Shown one piece after another: positions 10,628-20,449 of a DNA stretch of 64,000 nt; position 1 is the stretch's first letter; each line of letters opens with the position of its first letter. A program made the position numbers and the translations under genes. Source of the DNA: Mantis religiosa (Eukaryota; Arthropoda; Insecta; Mantodea; Mantidae); assembly GCA_030765055.1 (NCBI GenBank), contig CM060955.1:101054073-101118072 (forward strand). The letters run 5' to 3'. The notes under the pieces are model-generated. The model was not told the origin of the DNA and did not search any database. It saw nothing but the letters and a program-made list of their open reading frames with translations.

Positions 10628-11458
10628 TAGACAAGAAGCGCACAGCAGAGAGGCATTGAAACCGATTACCCAGAGAGAAAATGACTTATGAGACATTAGT
10701 AAATGCACATCTATTTAGATCATTATGTAAAACATACAAATTCTTATATAGTACATACGGGTTTGTCTCTGGTTGATCTCACTATTTAAATAGACACACT
10801 GTGTCAACACCCAAGCAATGATACGCGGATTGTAACATTTCCTGATCGAATGTAAAATAATATGCAAATAATAAAATTAATTTGTTAAATATCTGAAGAT
10901 TCTTACTAGACAAAATACCAAAGCAGAAATTTTACTACATATTAATTCATCTGCGGCCGTATAACTAAAACAATACTGTACCTCTGAAGCCTTTCAAATG
11001 AAAAACTAATTCTATGCTCCGTAAAACAAGCTTTGGTTGATTGATATTTTGTTGAAAATACTTTAAATATTTCAGCTAATGTAATTTCTCGATCTGGCTT
11101 CTCTTTTTTCCAAATTTGCTGAAGTGTCCCACTGAAATGTAAATGTAAATAATGAAGTAAATAAGGACATGAATATGTACACTTCCAGAAAACATACAAT
11201 AGTTGTACAGCAAATTTAGTTGCTGATCTATGAAGCACAACAAAGATGTTATTCGAATGTCTTCCTTCCTACCAACGTACTCCGTGTCATGCAGATACAC
11301 CTGTTTTGTGGAAATGAGTTGCATTCTATGATGAATTTTGCTTTTGCCAGTAGGGCTACGTTGTATAGCCATGCATGGCTGCTCTTAAACTGCTCAAGGA
11401 AATCGGTACGAACTTCCTAGTTCTGGTGATAACACACTTGGTTTCACGTTTCTAAACC

Positions 11459-11877
11459 TCATACATTCTGAAATATGCATCATTCCTGAAACAAACTCCA
11501 CGCTTCCTCATGAAGGATGTGGGATTGGAAACCCGGCTATCAATGTGGTTCAAGCATGATGGATGTCCCGCACATTATGCACAAGTTTCCAGAGACGTTG
11601 TGGATGCGAAGTTTCCAAATAGGTGGATAGGACGAGGAGATCCTGTGCCATGGCCAGCTCGGTTCTCAGACCTAACACCATAAGACTTATTTCTCTGGGA
11701 CACAGTGAAAGAGTGTATCAAGAACAGCCAATGACAGTAGAGGATATGGCACATCGTATTACTCCGGGTTTGGCAATATTTGTTGAAACACTGCAATCCG
11801 TGTAGCACTCTCTTGTTACCAGATTCCAAAAGTGTATTGAAGCAAACGGAGGAGACTTCGAACATTTGTTGAAGTGA
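11459..11877 (+). pseudogene. C-terminal transposase fragment of the outer mariner-like element
   Basis: The frame reads ASFLKQTPRFLMKDVG, LETRLSMWFKHDGCPAHYA, KFPNRWIGRGDPVPWPARF, then SDLTP-stop-DLFLWDTVKE. A frameshift near 11705 leads into RVYQEQPMTVEDMAHRI, and after another stop at about 11803 comes CIEANGGDFEHLLK and the terminator at 11875-11877. Intact insect relatives show WFQQDG.PAH, FP.RWIGR.GP..WP.RSPDLTPLDFFLWG, VY..P and C...GG.FE.L in this order, so family membership is clear. The block carries the second and third acidic catalytic positions (the D of DG and the D of TP-D). The N-terminal half is absent. Confidence 0.85.
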
Positions 11878-11985
11878 CGCGGTTTCATCGTACAGGACGC
11901 TACTAGTGATTTGTGGGTGCATTTTGTATGCCGGATGCAATGCACAACAATGAAGTTTCTGAGGGCTACAGGTCACTAAAGATGT

Positions 11986-12242
11986 GTTTAGGAAAGCGGA
12001 ACCAAGTGTGTTATCACTAATTGTAGCTCTAGTTGTCATTTTGCTGGAATAAACATACATGTTTCATTTAAAAAACGCAACTTGGTGTTGGAAGTGTTAT
12101 TTGTTTAGGCACCTTTATGGATTGCGCATACCTTCTTATTTTGTGAGCCCCTGACGTAGGTATATTCCTAGCCAATTGAAATTTACTTATTTTGTTTCAT
12201 TTCGGAAATATTTGAGGTCGCAGAGTTAGGTGGAACACTCTG
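11986..12242 (-). repeat. Right terminal inverted repeat of the outer element
   Basis: Reverse complement reads AGAGTGTTCCACCTAAC and onward, matching 9029-9254 and then 11426-11455. The match is imperfect with many substitutions, which indicates an old element. The transposase relic ends just upstream at 11877. Confidence 0.8.
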
Positions 12243-12384
12243 TATATTCTGGCTTATTTTATCATTTGTTCTATGAATTACTCATGTAAGAATGTCACCG
12301 CAGTTCTGTCACTGGAAAGCAGTGACCATGCTGCTGTCGTTACGGGTGGAAGAAGGAGATTTTTACCTCCCCTGTCTTGCTTTC

Positions 12385-12845
12385 TCTGGAGCAAGAGATA
12401 TATATCTTTTAGCCGCTCTTCTGATTTCTTCGTTTATTATCCTTTCCGTCTACCGAATCATCTCCACTTATCTCCAGCACCACATCTCGAAGATCTCTAT
12501 ATAGCTTCTTTCCTTTACTTCAGTATCCATATTTCAGCTCCATATAAGGCAGCACTTCACACGTAGCATTTCAGAAGCTCCCTCCTTTGCCACAAAGCGA
12601 GTTTTCCTGTCAGTAGAGACCCCTTTTAGTTGAAATCAGTTTTGGTCGTTGCAATCCTTTCTCTGACTTGCTTCGTGCACTCTCTAGTGGTCATGCTTCC
12701 TACATAACGAAATTGTGTTGCATTCTAAAACATTATTTTACCTACACAATCCCTCATTTTTCCCCATTCGTAGAAGTATTCAAAACTTCTGACTTTTCAG
12801 CGTTTTTCTTTACTCAACCTCTTTTATAATTCTCGTTTAGTTCTA
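12385..12845 (-). pseudogene. Non-LTR retrotransposon reverse transcriptase C-terminus (RTE/L2-like)
   Basis: No long open frame survives, but one minus-strand frame reads NATQFRYVGSMTTREC, TKQVRERIATTKTDFN, KGSLLTGKLALWQRRELLK and CYV-stop-SAALYGAEIWILK. After a frame change it reads YIEIFEMWCWR, VEMIR and TERIINEEIRR. The order FRYLGS, I..AK..F..KK.LL...L....R..L..CY.WS..LYGAE.W.L, ES.EMWCWRRM..I.WT.R..NEEVL is the conserved post-palm tail of many insect LINE ORF2 proteins. At least four stops and one frameshift. Only about 150 codons remain; both ends fade into unrelated sequence. Confidence 0.75.
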
Positions 12846-12960
12846 GACATTATTACTATATATGTATATCTGCATGTTCCATGGTATCGAGGGATCGTCC
12901 CTTACTTTAAAATATCCAATTTCTTCCAGAGCTTCATTCATAAACCATTCTCCATATGTA

Positions 12961-13866
12961 CGAGGGCTGTTCAATAAACAATGATCACAATATATCTTTT
13001 TTTGACAACGCACCTTTACTCATCCTCATAATTTTGATGGCCCTTCTCAAAATATCCTCTCCTGAATGCGATGCACTTGTCTCAGCGTTTCTGCCAGTCT
13101 TCAAAGACATTCTGGAAACAATTTTTGAGAGATCCTTCAAAATCGCATCCGCAGCCTTCACCACTGCTTCTGATGATGGATAATGCCTCCCAAGAAGGAG
13201 TTTCTTCAAGTTAGGGAATAGAAAAAAGGGCTAAATCCGGACCATAGGGAGGGGGAGCAACGCAGTTAACGTTGATTTTTGCAAGCTATTCAGTAACAAC
13301 ATTAACAATATATAGCTACGCATTAGCGTGGTACAGCGGAAATGTGGTCTTTTGCGCCTGATATGGACTTGCAATGTTTTCAGGACATCCCTGTAGTATA
13401 GTCCAGTTACTGATGTGTGTGCATTTACAACATGCTGATAAACGATTCCATGAATATTAAAGAATGAGATGACCTAACTTTCCCAGCAGAAGCAACCACT
13501 TTTGCTTTTTTTGGGGGGGGGGGCGGTTGGTGATGAAGGAGATTTCCACACTGAGTTTTGCTGTTTGCTCTCAGGATCAAAATGATGTAGCCAAGTTTCA
13601 TCAGCAGTGATTACGTTTGAAAGAAACTCTGGATTTTCCTCTAACATCAACTTTAACTGCATGTTACCTCCATTGCAGCGGTAGGCGATACTGAACATGT
13701 CTGAACTTACCTGGTTCTCACAGGCGGGAAACAGGAGTAGCAACAATGAAACTACTACGGCGTGTTTGTTTCACATTAAGCTAACAGAATATAATAAGAT
13801 TGAATTATGGTGCAAAAAGTTACGAACGTGAAAAAATTATGATCATTCTTTATTGAACAGCTCTCG
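12961..13866 (-). mobile_element. Mariner element M2, internal-deletion derivative
   Basis: It has the same TIRs as M1 (left CGAGGGCTGTTCAATAAAC, right matching CGAGAGCTGTTCAATAAAG) and TA on both sides (12959-12960 and 13867-13868). At 906 bp it is about 400 bp shorter than M1 and M4. The missing part is the transposase N-terminus, with the same junction as M3. Confidence 0.9.
13005..13673 (-). pseudogene. Mariner transposase lacking the DNA-binding domain
   Basis: The family start codon (13673-13671) is followed by only a few bases (GAGGTAAC) before a jump to the linker MQLKLMLEENPEFLS, so about 135 residues of HTH are missing. The catalytic domain then starts with ITADETWLHHFDPESKQQ. A G-rich slip (GGGGGGGGG near 13511) adds a frameshift in the SSPTP region, and a further deletion lies before the second Asp block (near 13336). 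C-terminal traces continue to about 13005. It cannot make a working protein, but its TIRs could have been used by a full-length relative. Confidence 0.85.
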
Positions 13867-14450
13867 TATTTAAAAGTGTGGGTAAAGAACAGTATTTCTG
13901 TGTTGGTCCTCTTCCAATAATTTCTTCTGTACCAATTTCTCATATCTTTATATCTCTTCATTTTTCATTTATCTCTCCAATTTACTCTGATATATTTAAG
14001 AATCCTAATTAACTTTTTCCAATAACTGTTCGGAGGCTTTTTGCCAGACAATATACGAATACATTGATACCCAATACTCTTTTGCATATGATTCTCATAA
14101 ATCCCATAGCATCTCTGATTCATTTCAGTTCCTAGAGCCAAGGGTATCCAATATATGATTAAAATATTAACAAATGAAGCTGATAACAGGGAGTATCTCA
14201 AGAGTATAATAAGTTTAATTTGACAAATTCAATACTTTAATGAGATATGTATTTTATCCGCAGGCAACATACTTTATTTCAGTTGTATACATTAAGTACA
14301 AATGAAGAAAGCTTAGTTTGTTAATTATAGAATATTAGGAATATATAACTGAATTTCGTGCCAATCTCTGAAATAGTTATTATAAAAAATTAAGATAAAT
14401 GACAAGAACATTTTTTTCATAGAAAACGTAATCTGGAAAAGGCAAGAGTA
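13867..14450. other. No recognisable gene
   Basis: Very AT-rich DNA with short minus-strand frames of no recognisable family. Nothing supported. Confidence 0.5.
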
Positions 14451-14781
14451 TTTCATGTTGACTCTATCCATCAAAAACCTTAGCCTATATATGGCTGGTG
14501 TGGAGAAATGATTAATTTCCATCAATTAACTAAAATAATAAGAGTTAAATGATGAAGCCTGGGACTCAAGTACTTACGATAGTAAGTCGCCACAAACGGT
14601 GTATCTCGAATGCGAGAGCCTCTAGTGGGTTACCTGGGAAATATAAGAGTCAAATGGAGAATTTAATATCAGGACGGCACATTGGCCATGGTAGCTCAAG
14701 GGTTGGAGCGACTGCACAGAAACCAGGAGATCCATTGTTCAAATCCCGGCCGTGGCATTGAATTTTTCATGTTGACTCTAT
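14451..14781. repeat. 17-bp direct repeat flanking a 297-bp segment
   Basis: TTTCATGTTGACTCTAT occurs at 14451-14467 and again, identically, at 14765-14781. The segment between ends at its right with a tRNA-like SINE head (family C). An exact 17-mer duplicated 314 bp apart is unlikely by chance and fits a target-site duplication of a retro-insertion, although no A-rich tail is visible at either end. Confidence 0.6.
14683..14757 (+). mobile_element. tRNA-derived SINE head, family C, copy 1
   Basis: It reads GCCATGGTAGCTCAAGGG, then GGAGATCCATTGTTCAAATCC, ending CCGTGGCA. The first and last seven bases pair as an acceptor stem with one G-U. GCTC/GAGC forms a D stem. GTAGCTCAAGGG is an A box and TGTTCAAATCC a B box. 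The anticodon and T stems are broken, so this is not a functional tRNA. A second copy lies antisense at 49.8 kb. Confidence 0.7.
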
Positions 14782-15050
14782 TGAAAAGGCAAAATTAAAA
14801 AGGAAAAGCACGTCACATATTTATTTCACGTATTTATTTTTCTTCAATTATTTTTTTATCAGATTATTTCATTGTTTGTGCATCCTGTGATATTAGTTGC
14901 CTCTTAAGTAAAGTTGGTATTTTGAGTTTGTTGTTTTGGAAAGTTTATTGGATTTATTTGGTTTAGCAATGCTATTTACAGGATGCCATAACTAATGCTA
15001 CGTACATTGCGAGCATGTATCAGTCTTCATTTGTTAATAAACAATCAAAA

Positions 15051-16349
15051 ATGGAGATAACAATGTTTGAGCTTAGAATTCTTCTAAAACACTACTAGAA
15101 ATAAGATATTAAAGTCCAGCAGCAGCTCGAATAATATGTGAAGTGGAAGAAGGTGTCCTTAGTGCGCGTGTGGCACAACGATGGTTCCAACATTTCAACA
15201 GTAGAGACGAAAACACTATTTACCATGTTCTAAAGCAGTGTTTCTCAAAGTGTGGTCTGCGGAACCCCGGGAGTCTGCGAGGGGGTCCATTAAGTCAAGT
15301 TATAATGTTGAATTAAAACAATAGAAAACGTAGAATTGTATTTACTGAGTCACTTATCTGCTCTGTGTCGAACTACATACGTTTTAATTAACATAACAAA
15401 AACTTAACAACAAACATATCTTAAGTAATTATTTAAATTCCAATTCTAAAATTCAACCAAAATTCGATTGCTTCATATAAATTGAGTTGCGAAACTATAG
15501 GGGTCCGCGAACAAGTTGTTAGATGATAAGGGGGTCCTTAAACCAGAAACGTTTGAGAAACACAGTTCTAAAGGACTTAAAGTATTGAATATTAAGAATA
15601 CATGCAGAGTTTTGCGAGAAAATCTGCATAAAGGTATCCGGAGGCTTTCAGAAGAGCTTGATGTATCAAAATATATCATAAATCGCTACATTAACACACT
15701 TGGAAAATAATAAAGAAGCTGTAGATCTGTACCTCATGAACTGATACCTCAACAGGCTGAACGTAGAGTTGATATGTGTCGTCAGCTTACCGGTAATCCC
15801 ATGGATGATAGATTTGTCAAGATAATTGTCAATTATGATGAAATATGTGTATATCAGCGAAATGCTGATGCCTCGAAACAGTGCCTTGATCCCCGCCAAC
15901 CTAAAGTAATGTTATGTGTCTGTTGGAATTTTGAAGGTGTAATGCACTGGCAGTTTGTTTCAAATGGGTGGGGGCTTGATGCGGATCTTTATTGTCAACG
16001 AAAGACGGGATACCCAACATTAGTTAACCGAAATAGAGTTCTAATTTTACAGAACGAAGCAACATCTCATAATGCACGAACAACCATGGAAAAAATTCAG
16101 AAATTGGGAGTAATTGAGCTGTTACCGCACCCAGAACACAGCCCTGATCTCACACCAGATTATAATCTTTTTCAATCCTTTCCCAATTTTCTACGTGGAA
16201 AAATTTTTGATAACATGGCAGCAGTGCAAATGGATGTCACCGAATTCTTCGGATCAAAAGCGAGAGAATGGTACCTTCATGGGATAGTAAACCTCACTGA
16301 ATGATGGCTTAATACCATAGAATCTAATGGTCTGTACTTTGAAAATTAG
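15051..16349 (+). pseudogene. HSMAR2-like mariner transposase, split by a MITE
   Basis: Reading across frames: a start at 15051 (MEITMFELRILLKHY), ARIICEVEEGVLSARVAQ, RWFQHFNSRDENT, then the MITE (15236-15565), then NTCRVLRENLHKGIRRLSEE. After another shift, QQAERRVDMCRQL leads into DDRFVKIIVNYDEICVY with the first Asp, RQPKVMLCVCWNFEGVMHW, VLILQNEATSHNARTTMEK (the usual HDNA is QNEA, so the second Asp is lost) and LPHPEHSPDLTPDYNLFQS (third block). It ends WYLHGIV..LTE, stop, W, GLYFEN at 16349. This order matches mariners of the HSMAR2/briggsae kind. There are several frameshifts and stops. I could not find terminal inverted repeats. Confidence 0.85.
15236..15565. mobile_element. hAT MITE (Charlie/MER5-like ends) inside the mariner
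   Basis: Left end CAGTGTTTCTCAAAG; reverse complement of the right end CTGTGTTTCTCAAACG. Just inside each end are the arms GGGGGTCC (15280 region and 15529 region). The flanks are the exact 8-bp repeat TTCTAAAG (15228-15235 and 15566-15573), as hAT elements make. At 330 bp with no coding capacity it is a MITE. Subterminal phrases such as GTGGTCTGCGGAACCCC resemble Charlie/MER5-type hAT repeats. Confidence 0.92.
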
Positions 16350-16735
16350 TTAATTACTTGTCAGAACACATTTAAAAGAATTTTTTTCTTTTAATACGAC
16401 TTACTTACGAGATAGCATCTATACTATTGAAGCGGTTTATGTCGTTATTTTAAGTTTATCTTGTAATTAAAATTAGTAAAAGAATTATTATTTAAATGTT
16501 AAAATTACGTTAAGAAAAATTTACTTAAAAAGAATGACGATGTAATGCAGAAAAGTCGAAAGATTTTTAGCTGTCGTTATGGCAACGGGGGGACTATAAG
16601 AGCTGATGGAGTTGAAGCCATTTTTTCTTCTGAAAATACATGTGAAAGTGTAAAGGTGTATTTTGCGTGTGTCTGCATTTCTGCAGAATTTGTGATTGCA
16701 TTGGAAAGTTATTAAAGGTTGCACAAGCTAATATA

Positions 16736-18094
16736 CGGGGCATGTTTTTTAAGTCAGTACCGTTTTGCGATTCCGCCGCCGCAGCGCTACGATCGGCGTT
16801 CCGCACATGCGCGCCTACATCTCTTGTCTACTTATCTACTTATCTCTTGTCTACTTGTCTACTTGTCTATAGTGCGACTACAGTCTGATTCTTCAGTGTA
16901 TACGCTGGTTACTGAGTGTTTAAGATGCCTCCGACAACCGTGAGTCCCGCCGATTGTGAAGTACGGGCTGTTATACGATTTCTTAGTGCTAAAGGCGTAA
17001 AACCGATCGATATTCATAGCGAGATCTCTGAAGTTTACAGACAAAACATTATGAGTGATGGAATGGTAAGGAAATGGGTGAAAGCATTTAAAGATGACCG
17101 CACAAATGTGCATGATGAAGAATGGAGTGGGCGTCCTTCGATCGTTACTGAAGATCTGGTGCAGAAAGTGGACGAAAAGGTGAGAGAAAACAGACGCTTT
17201 ACAGTTTCATCATTGTGCGACTATTTTCCTCAATATACTCGTTGTGTTTTGTATCGCATTGTGACCGAGAACTTGAAGCACCGGAAATTGTGTTCACGTT
17301 GGGTTCCGAAAATGTTGAAGGATTTGCACAAAACCCAACGTTTAGGCAGTGCATTGACTTTCCTTGAGCGGTACCACAATGAAGGTGATGATTTTTTAGA
17401 CCAAATTGTTACTGGTGACGAAACATGGGTGGCCTACGTCACACCAGAATCGAAACAACAATCCATGGAATGGCTAAATTCATCATCACCCACAAAAGTG
17501 AAGTTTAAGCAAACAATTTCTGCCCGGAAAAACATGTGCACAGTTTTTTTGGGACAGAAAAGGAGTATTGCCAGTGGAGTTTCTGCCTCGTAATGAGACA
17601 ATCAATGCAGCGTCTTATTGTGAGACATTGAACAATCTGCGCCATGCAATCCAGAACAAAAGACGTGGCAAGTTGAGTAAGGGTATCGTTTTGCTGCATG
17701 ATAATGCCCGTCCACATGTGGCTAATCGGACCAAAGATCTTATCAAATGTTTTCAATGGGAAACTCTAGATCATCCTCCATACAGCCCTGATCTGGCGCC
17801 CAGCGACTACCATTTGTTCCTGCACTTGAAGAAATATCTGGGCGGTCAGCGTCTTCAAGACGATAACGAAGTCAAAACAGTTGTGATACAGTGATTAACA
17901 CGTCAGGCGGCAGAATTTTATGAGGAGGCTATTCAGAAACTGATGCCACGTTATGACAAATGCCTCACTATTCACGGAAATTATGTAGAAAATTGGATTA
18001 AGGTACAGGCTTTCATGAAAAAAAATATATATTGCGATATCTATGCAGGTCTTTTTTAATTCCAAAACGGCACTGACTTAAAAAACATGCCTCG
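16736..18094 (+). mobile_element. Mariner element, almost complete
   Basis: The ends match as inverted repeats: GGCATGTTTTTTAAGTCAG near 16739 and its reverse complement near 18072-18091. TA lies on both sides (16734-16735 and 18095-18096). Length is 1359 bp. The 5' untranslated part holds a small CTTGTCTA/CTTATCTA tandem array at 16821-16871. This is the best preserved transposon in the window. Confidence 0.93.
16925..18059 (+). pseudogene. Mariner transposase, one frameshift and one nonsense codon
   Basis: The start at 16925 begins MPPTTVSPADCEVRAVIRF. An upstream in-frame GTG is not needed. The N-terminal HTH runs to WVKAFKDDRTNVHDEEWSGR (about residue 70), the second HTH is near FTVSSLCDYF, and the WVP linker near CSRWVPKML. 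Catalytic blocks: IVTGDETWVAYVTPESKQQ (first Asp), LLHDNARPHVANRTKDL (second Asp), HPPYSPDLAPSDYHLF (third Asp), giving DD34D. A one-base change near 17555 shifts the frame between CTVF and LPVEFLP. A TGA at 17892-17894 sits where Trp is expected before LTRQAAEFYEEAIQKL. The C-terminus reads RYDKCLTIHGNYVEN and runs to 18059. About 378 codons. Only two lesions suggest recent activity, though it is inactive as written. Confidence 0.93.
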
Positions 18095-18281
18095 TACCAT
18101 AAATGTATATAAGGCACTGTAAAGTGAAATAGTTGGAAAAGTTTCATTTTAATTAAAATACTAATTTTTGTAGAAGAAAGGAGGAACTATAATTTTATTT
18201 AAATTTATAACGAAATTATCACTTTTCATCTGAGAGCGCTCCTGAAAATAAGAGCCTATGCGATTACCGCAGCAGCCGCTG

Positions 18282-18516
18282 TTGTAATTTTACGCCCTCC
18301 AACGTTAAGCCATATCGGACGATGAACGCAATTGGTGAAATGATGCTAAAATGAGCCCAGGGTCCATAGGGCTTAGAGTTACCTGACATTCGTCTTTCAG
18401 GGTAAGGGAAAACCCCGGAAAAAACCTTATCCAGGTAACTCCCCCTGACCAAGTTTCAACTCGGGACTTCTTGAACGTGAGGCAGACATGCTACCACCAC
18501 GCTACCTGGGCGGGCA
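18282..18516 (-). mobile_element. tRNA-derived SINE, family A, copy 2
   Basis: Antisense copy. The body includes CATATCGGACGATGAACG and AAGGGAAAACCCCGGAAAA. The head on the minus strand has GGTAGCGTGGTGGTAGCATG (A-box area) and GAGTTGAAACTTGG in place of the B box. There is no T run on the left, so the tail has decayed. Confidence 0.88.
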
Positions 18517-19237
18517 GAGCTGCCGTGGAACTACTAGAATCCAGCAACTAGATCTTCAACGAGCTTCATCATCGTCTTTTCCTCCACAACTCACAACTCC
18601 AAGTCGTTACACTACATATATAAAAATAATGAAAGTAACCCTAGCTTCTATAATATCTTCGTCAAATCATTCATTAAAACTATAACAATCACTTCTGAGG
18701 CATTTTATATAACTGGGAAATCAAGGGTAATTACTGGTTTATTATAACTTAAGTTTATGTACAGTAACTCCAAAAATACTGATCACCACCTTAAAATACT
18801 TTAGTAGCAAATTAATGAAAATAATTTATCAATTTTATTATACGTATACATCAAATTAATAGATTATATTATAATACTATATCAATATTCATTATAAAAT
18901 AATACTGTATTTAATCATTCCGTGTTTTACAATTTTTGTATGTGGTATCTGTAAATTTATTTTATATAAATTTAAATGGCGAAAATAATCTGATCTGATA
19001 CCTAAAACATAGGCAATGTAGGTTTTGATCTGAAGGAGGAATTGTGTTATACTTGGATTATTTATGGTTTTAATCGTTCCTCCTTAACGTCTCAATGCTT
19101 ACGACTTCAAAGAAATTATACAAGAAGTGCTCTACTAATAAATATTACATAATTTTAAAATATTGTCCAGGGAAAAGCTGAAAAATAGCTGCAATTTTAA
19201 AGAAATAAGTATGTAGAAAAATGTTGTATGTGAAATA
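18517..19237. other. No recognisable gene
   Basis: Strongly AT-rich spacer between the SINE and mariner M3. No frame or motif recognised. Confidence 0.5.
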
Positions 19238-20129
19238 CTAGGGCTGTTCAATAAAGAATGATGATAATTTTTTACGGCCATAATTTTTCTCACCAAAATT
19301 CAATATTATTGTAGTCTATTAGCTTAATGTGAAACAAACACGCCGTAGAAGTTTCATTGTTGGTACTCCTGGTTCCCGCCTGTGAGAACCAGGCCAGTTC
19401 AGACATGTTCAGTATTGCCTACCGCTGCAATGGAGGTAATGCGCAGTTAAAGTTAATGTTAGAGGAAGATCCGGAGTTTCTTTCAAACGTAATCACTGCT
19501 GATGAAACTTGGCTACATCATTTTGATTCTGAGAGCTCAGTGTGGGAATCTCCTTGAAAACCAACCTCCAAAAGAGCAAAAGTGTTTGCTTCTGCTGGGA
19601 AAGTTATGGTCATCTCATTCCTTGATATTCATGGAATGGTTTATCAGCATGTTGTACCTGCACACACATCAGTAACTGAACAATAATACAGGGATATCCT
19701 GAAAACATTACAAGTCTATATCAGGCGCAAAAGACCACATTTCCATGAAGCAGGCTGGATGCTGCACTACGATAATGCGCGGCCGCATACTGCCAACGTT
19801 GTTGCTGAATATCTTGCAAAAATCAACCGGAAGTGCATCCCTGACCTTCCCTATACTCCGGATTTAGCCCCATGTGACCTTTTTCTATTCCCTAACTTGA
19901 AGAAACGCCTTTGTGGGAGGCATTTTCCATCATCAGATGCGGTGGTGAAGGCTGCGGAGGCGATTTTGAAGGATCTCTCAAAAGATGGTTTCCAGCATGT
20001 CTTTGAAGACTGGCAGAAACGCTGGGACAAGTGCTTCGCATTCAGGGAAGAAGGGTCATCAAAATTACGAGGATGATTAAAGGTACATTGAAAAAAAAAT
20101 TGTGATCATTCTTTATTGAACAGCCCTCG
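19238..20129 (+). mobile_element. Mariner element M3, internal-deletion derivative
   Basis: Left end CTAGGGCTGTTCAATAAAG and right end matching CGAGGGCTGTTCAATAAAG, with TA at 19236-19237 and 20130-20131. The element is 892 bp. It lacks the same roughly 400 bp of transposase N-terminus as M2, on the opposite strand 6 kb away. Confidence 0.92.
19430..20076 (+). pseudogene. Mariner transposase catalytic part of M3
   Basis: The ATG at 19430 is followed by GAGGTAATG and then the CAGTTAAAG linker, so the DNA-binding half is missing. The blocks read LMLEEDPEFLSNVITADE, TWLHHFDSES (the KQQN segment is deleted), ISFLDIHGMVYQHVVPAHT, TEQ-stop-YRDILKTLQ, WMLHYDNARPHTAN, LPYTPDLAPCDLFLFPNLKK and DGFQHVFEDWQKRWDKC. 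A stop lies near 19555 and another near 19684. The three catalytic Asp positions are intact, but the protein has no DNA-binding domain. Confidence 0.88.
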
Positions 20130-20449
20130 TACGTTTTCTCTGTAATGCGTCACTTTTTCGGATCTCCATAAACAAAATATACCCATTTATAGGTATTTTT
20201 AATAGCGTGCGGTGGTATGCTTGCTTTGGGTAGATTTGGAAGTACCTGCTTTGCGCTTTTCACTGTCACTTATCGTTTCATTGTTGTCATATCGTTCCAA
20301 CAGTCACCTAATTCAAGTGGAGTTTAGAGTTACAAACAGGAGAAGAAACATGCGTGAAAGCCATAATAAAAATGAAGAGGATGTACAGAACGTATCAAAG
20401 CCTAGATGTACATAGCTATCAAAATGTAAATAGAATACAAACAGGGCGT

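Larger units (their letters stand above)
9255..11425. mobile_element. hAT-type element, non-autonomous, inserted in the outer TIR and split by a mariner
   Basis: The left end is CAGGGCTAGGAATTTCG. The reverse complement of the right end is CAGAACTAGGAAGTTCG. The 8-bp direct repeat GTGATAAC flanks it exactly (9247-9254 and 11426-11433). An 8-bp duplication with CAG-starting TIRs is diagnostic for the hAT superfamily. Removing the mariner at 9326-10627 leaves about 870 bp with no transposase similarity, so it is a non-autonomous (MITE-like) hAT. The remaining internal sequence (10630-11400) is AT-rich and holds no recognisable coding. Confidence 0.8.
9029..12242 (+). mobile_element. Long-TIR mariner-like element, deletion derivative, hosting two nested transposons
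   Basis: The two ends are inverted repeats of about 230-260 bp: CACCTAACTCTGCGACCTC near 9039 and its reverse complement near 12230. Both continue through matching stretches such as AACAAATAAC and AGTGATAAC. The right end is followed by TA (12243-12244); the left flank has TG where TA is expected. The only coding left is the C-terminal part of a Tc1/mariner-superfamily transposase (11459-11877) of the type often annotated next to DUF4817 domains in insects. Subtracting the inserted hAT (9255-11425 plus its 8-bp duplication), the element was only about 1.03 kb, so the N-terminal coding region had already been lost. It is non-autonomous. Confidence 0.8.

Noticed and set aside
14683..14757. Functional tRNA gene
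   Set aside because: Acceptor and D stems pair but anticodon and T stems do not; a second diverged copy exists, so it is a SINE head.
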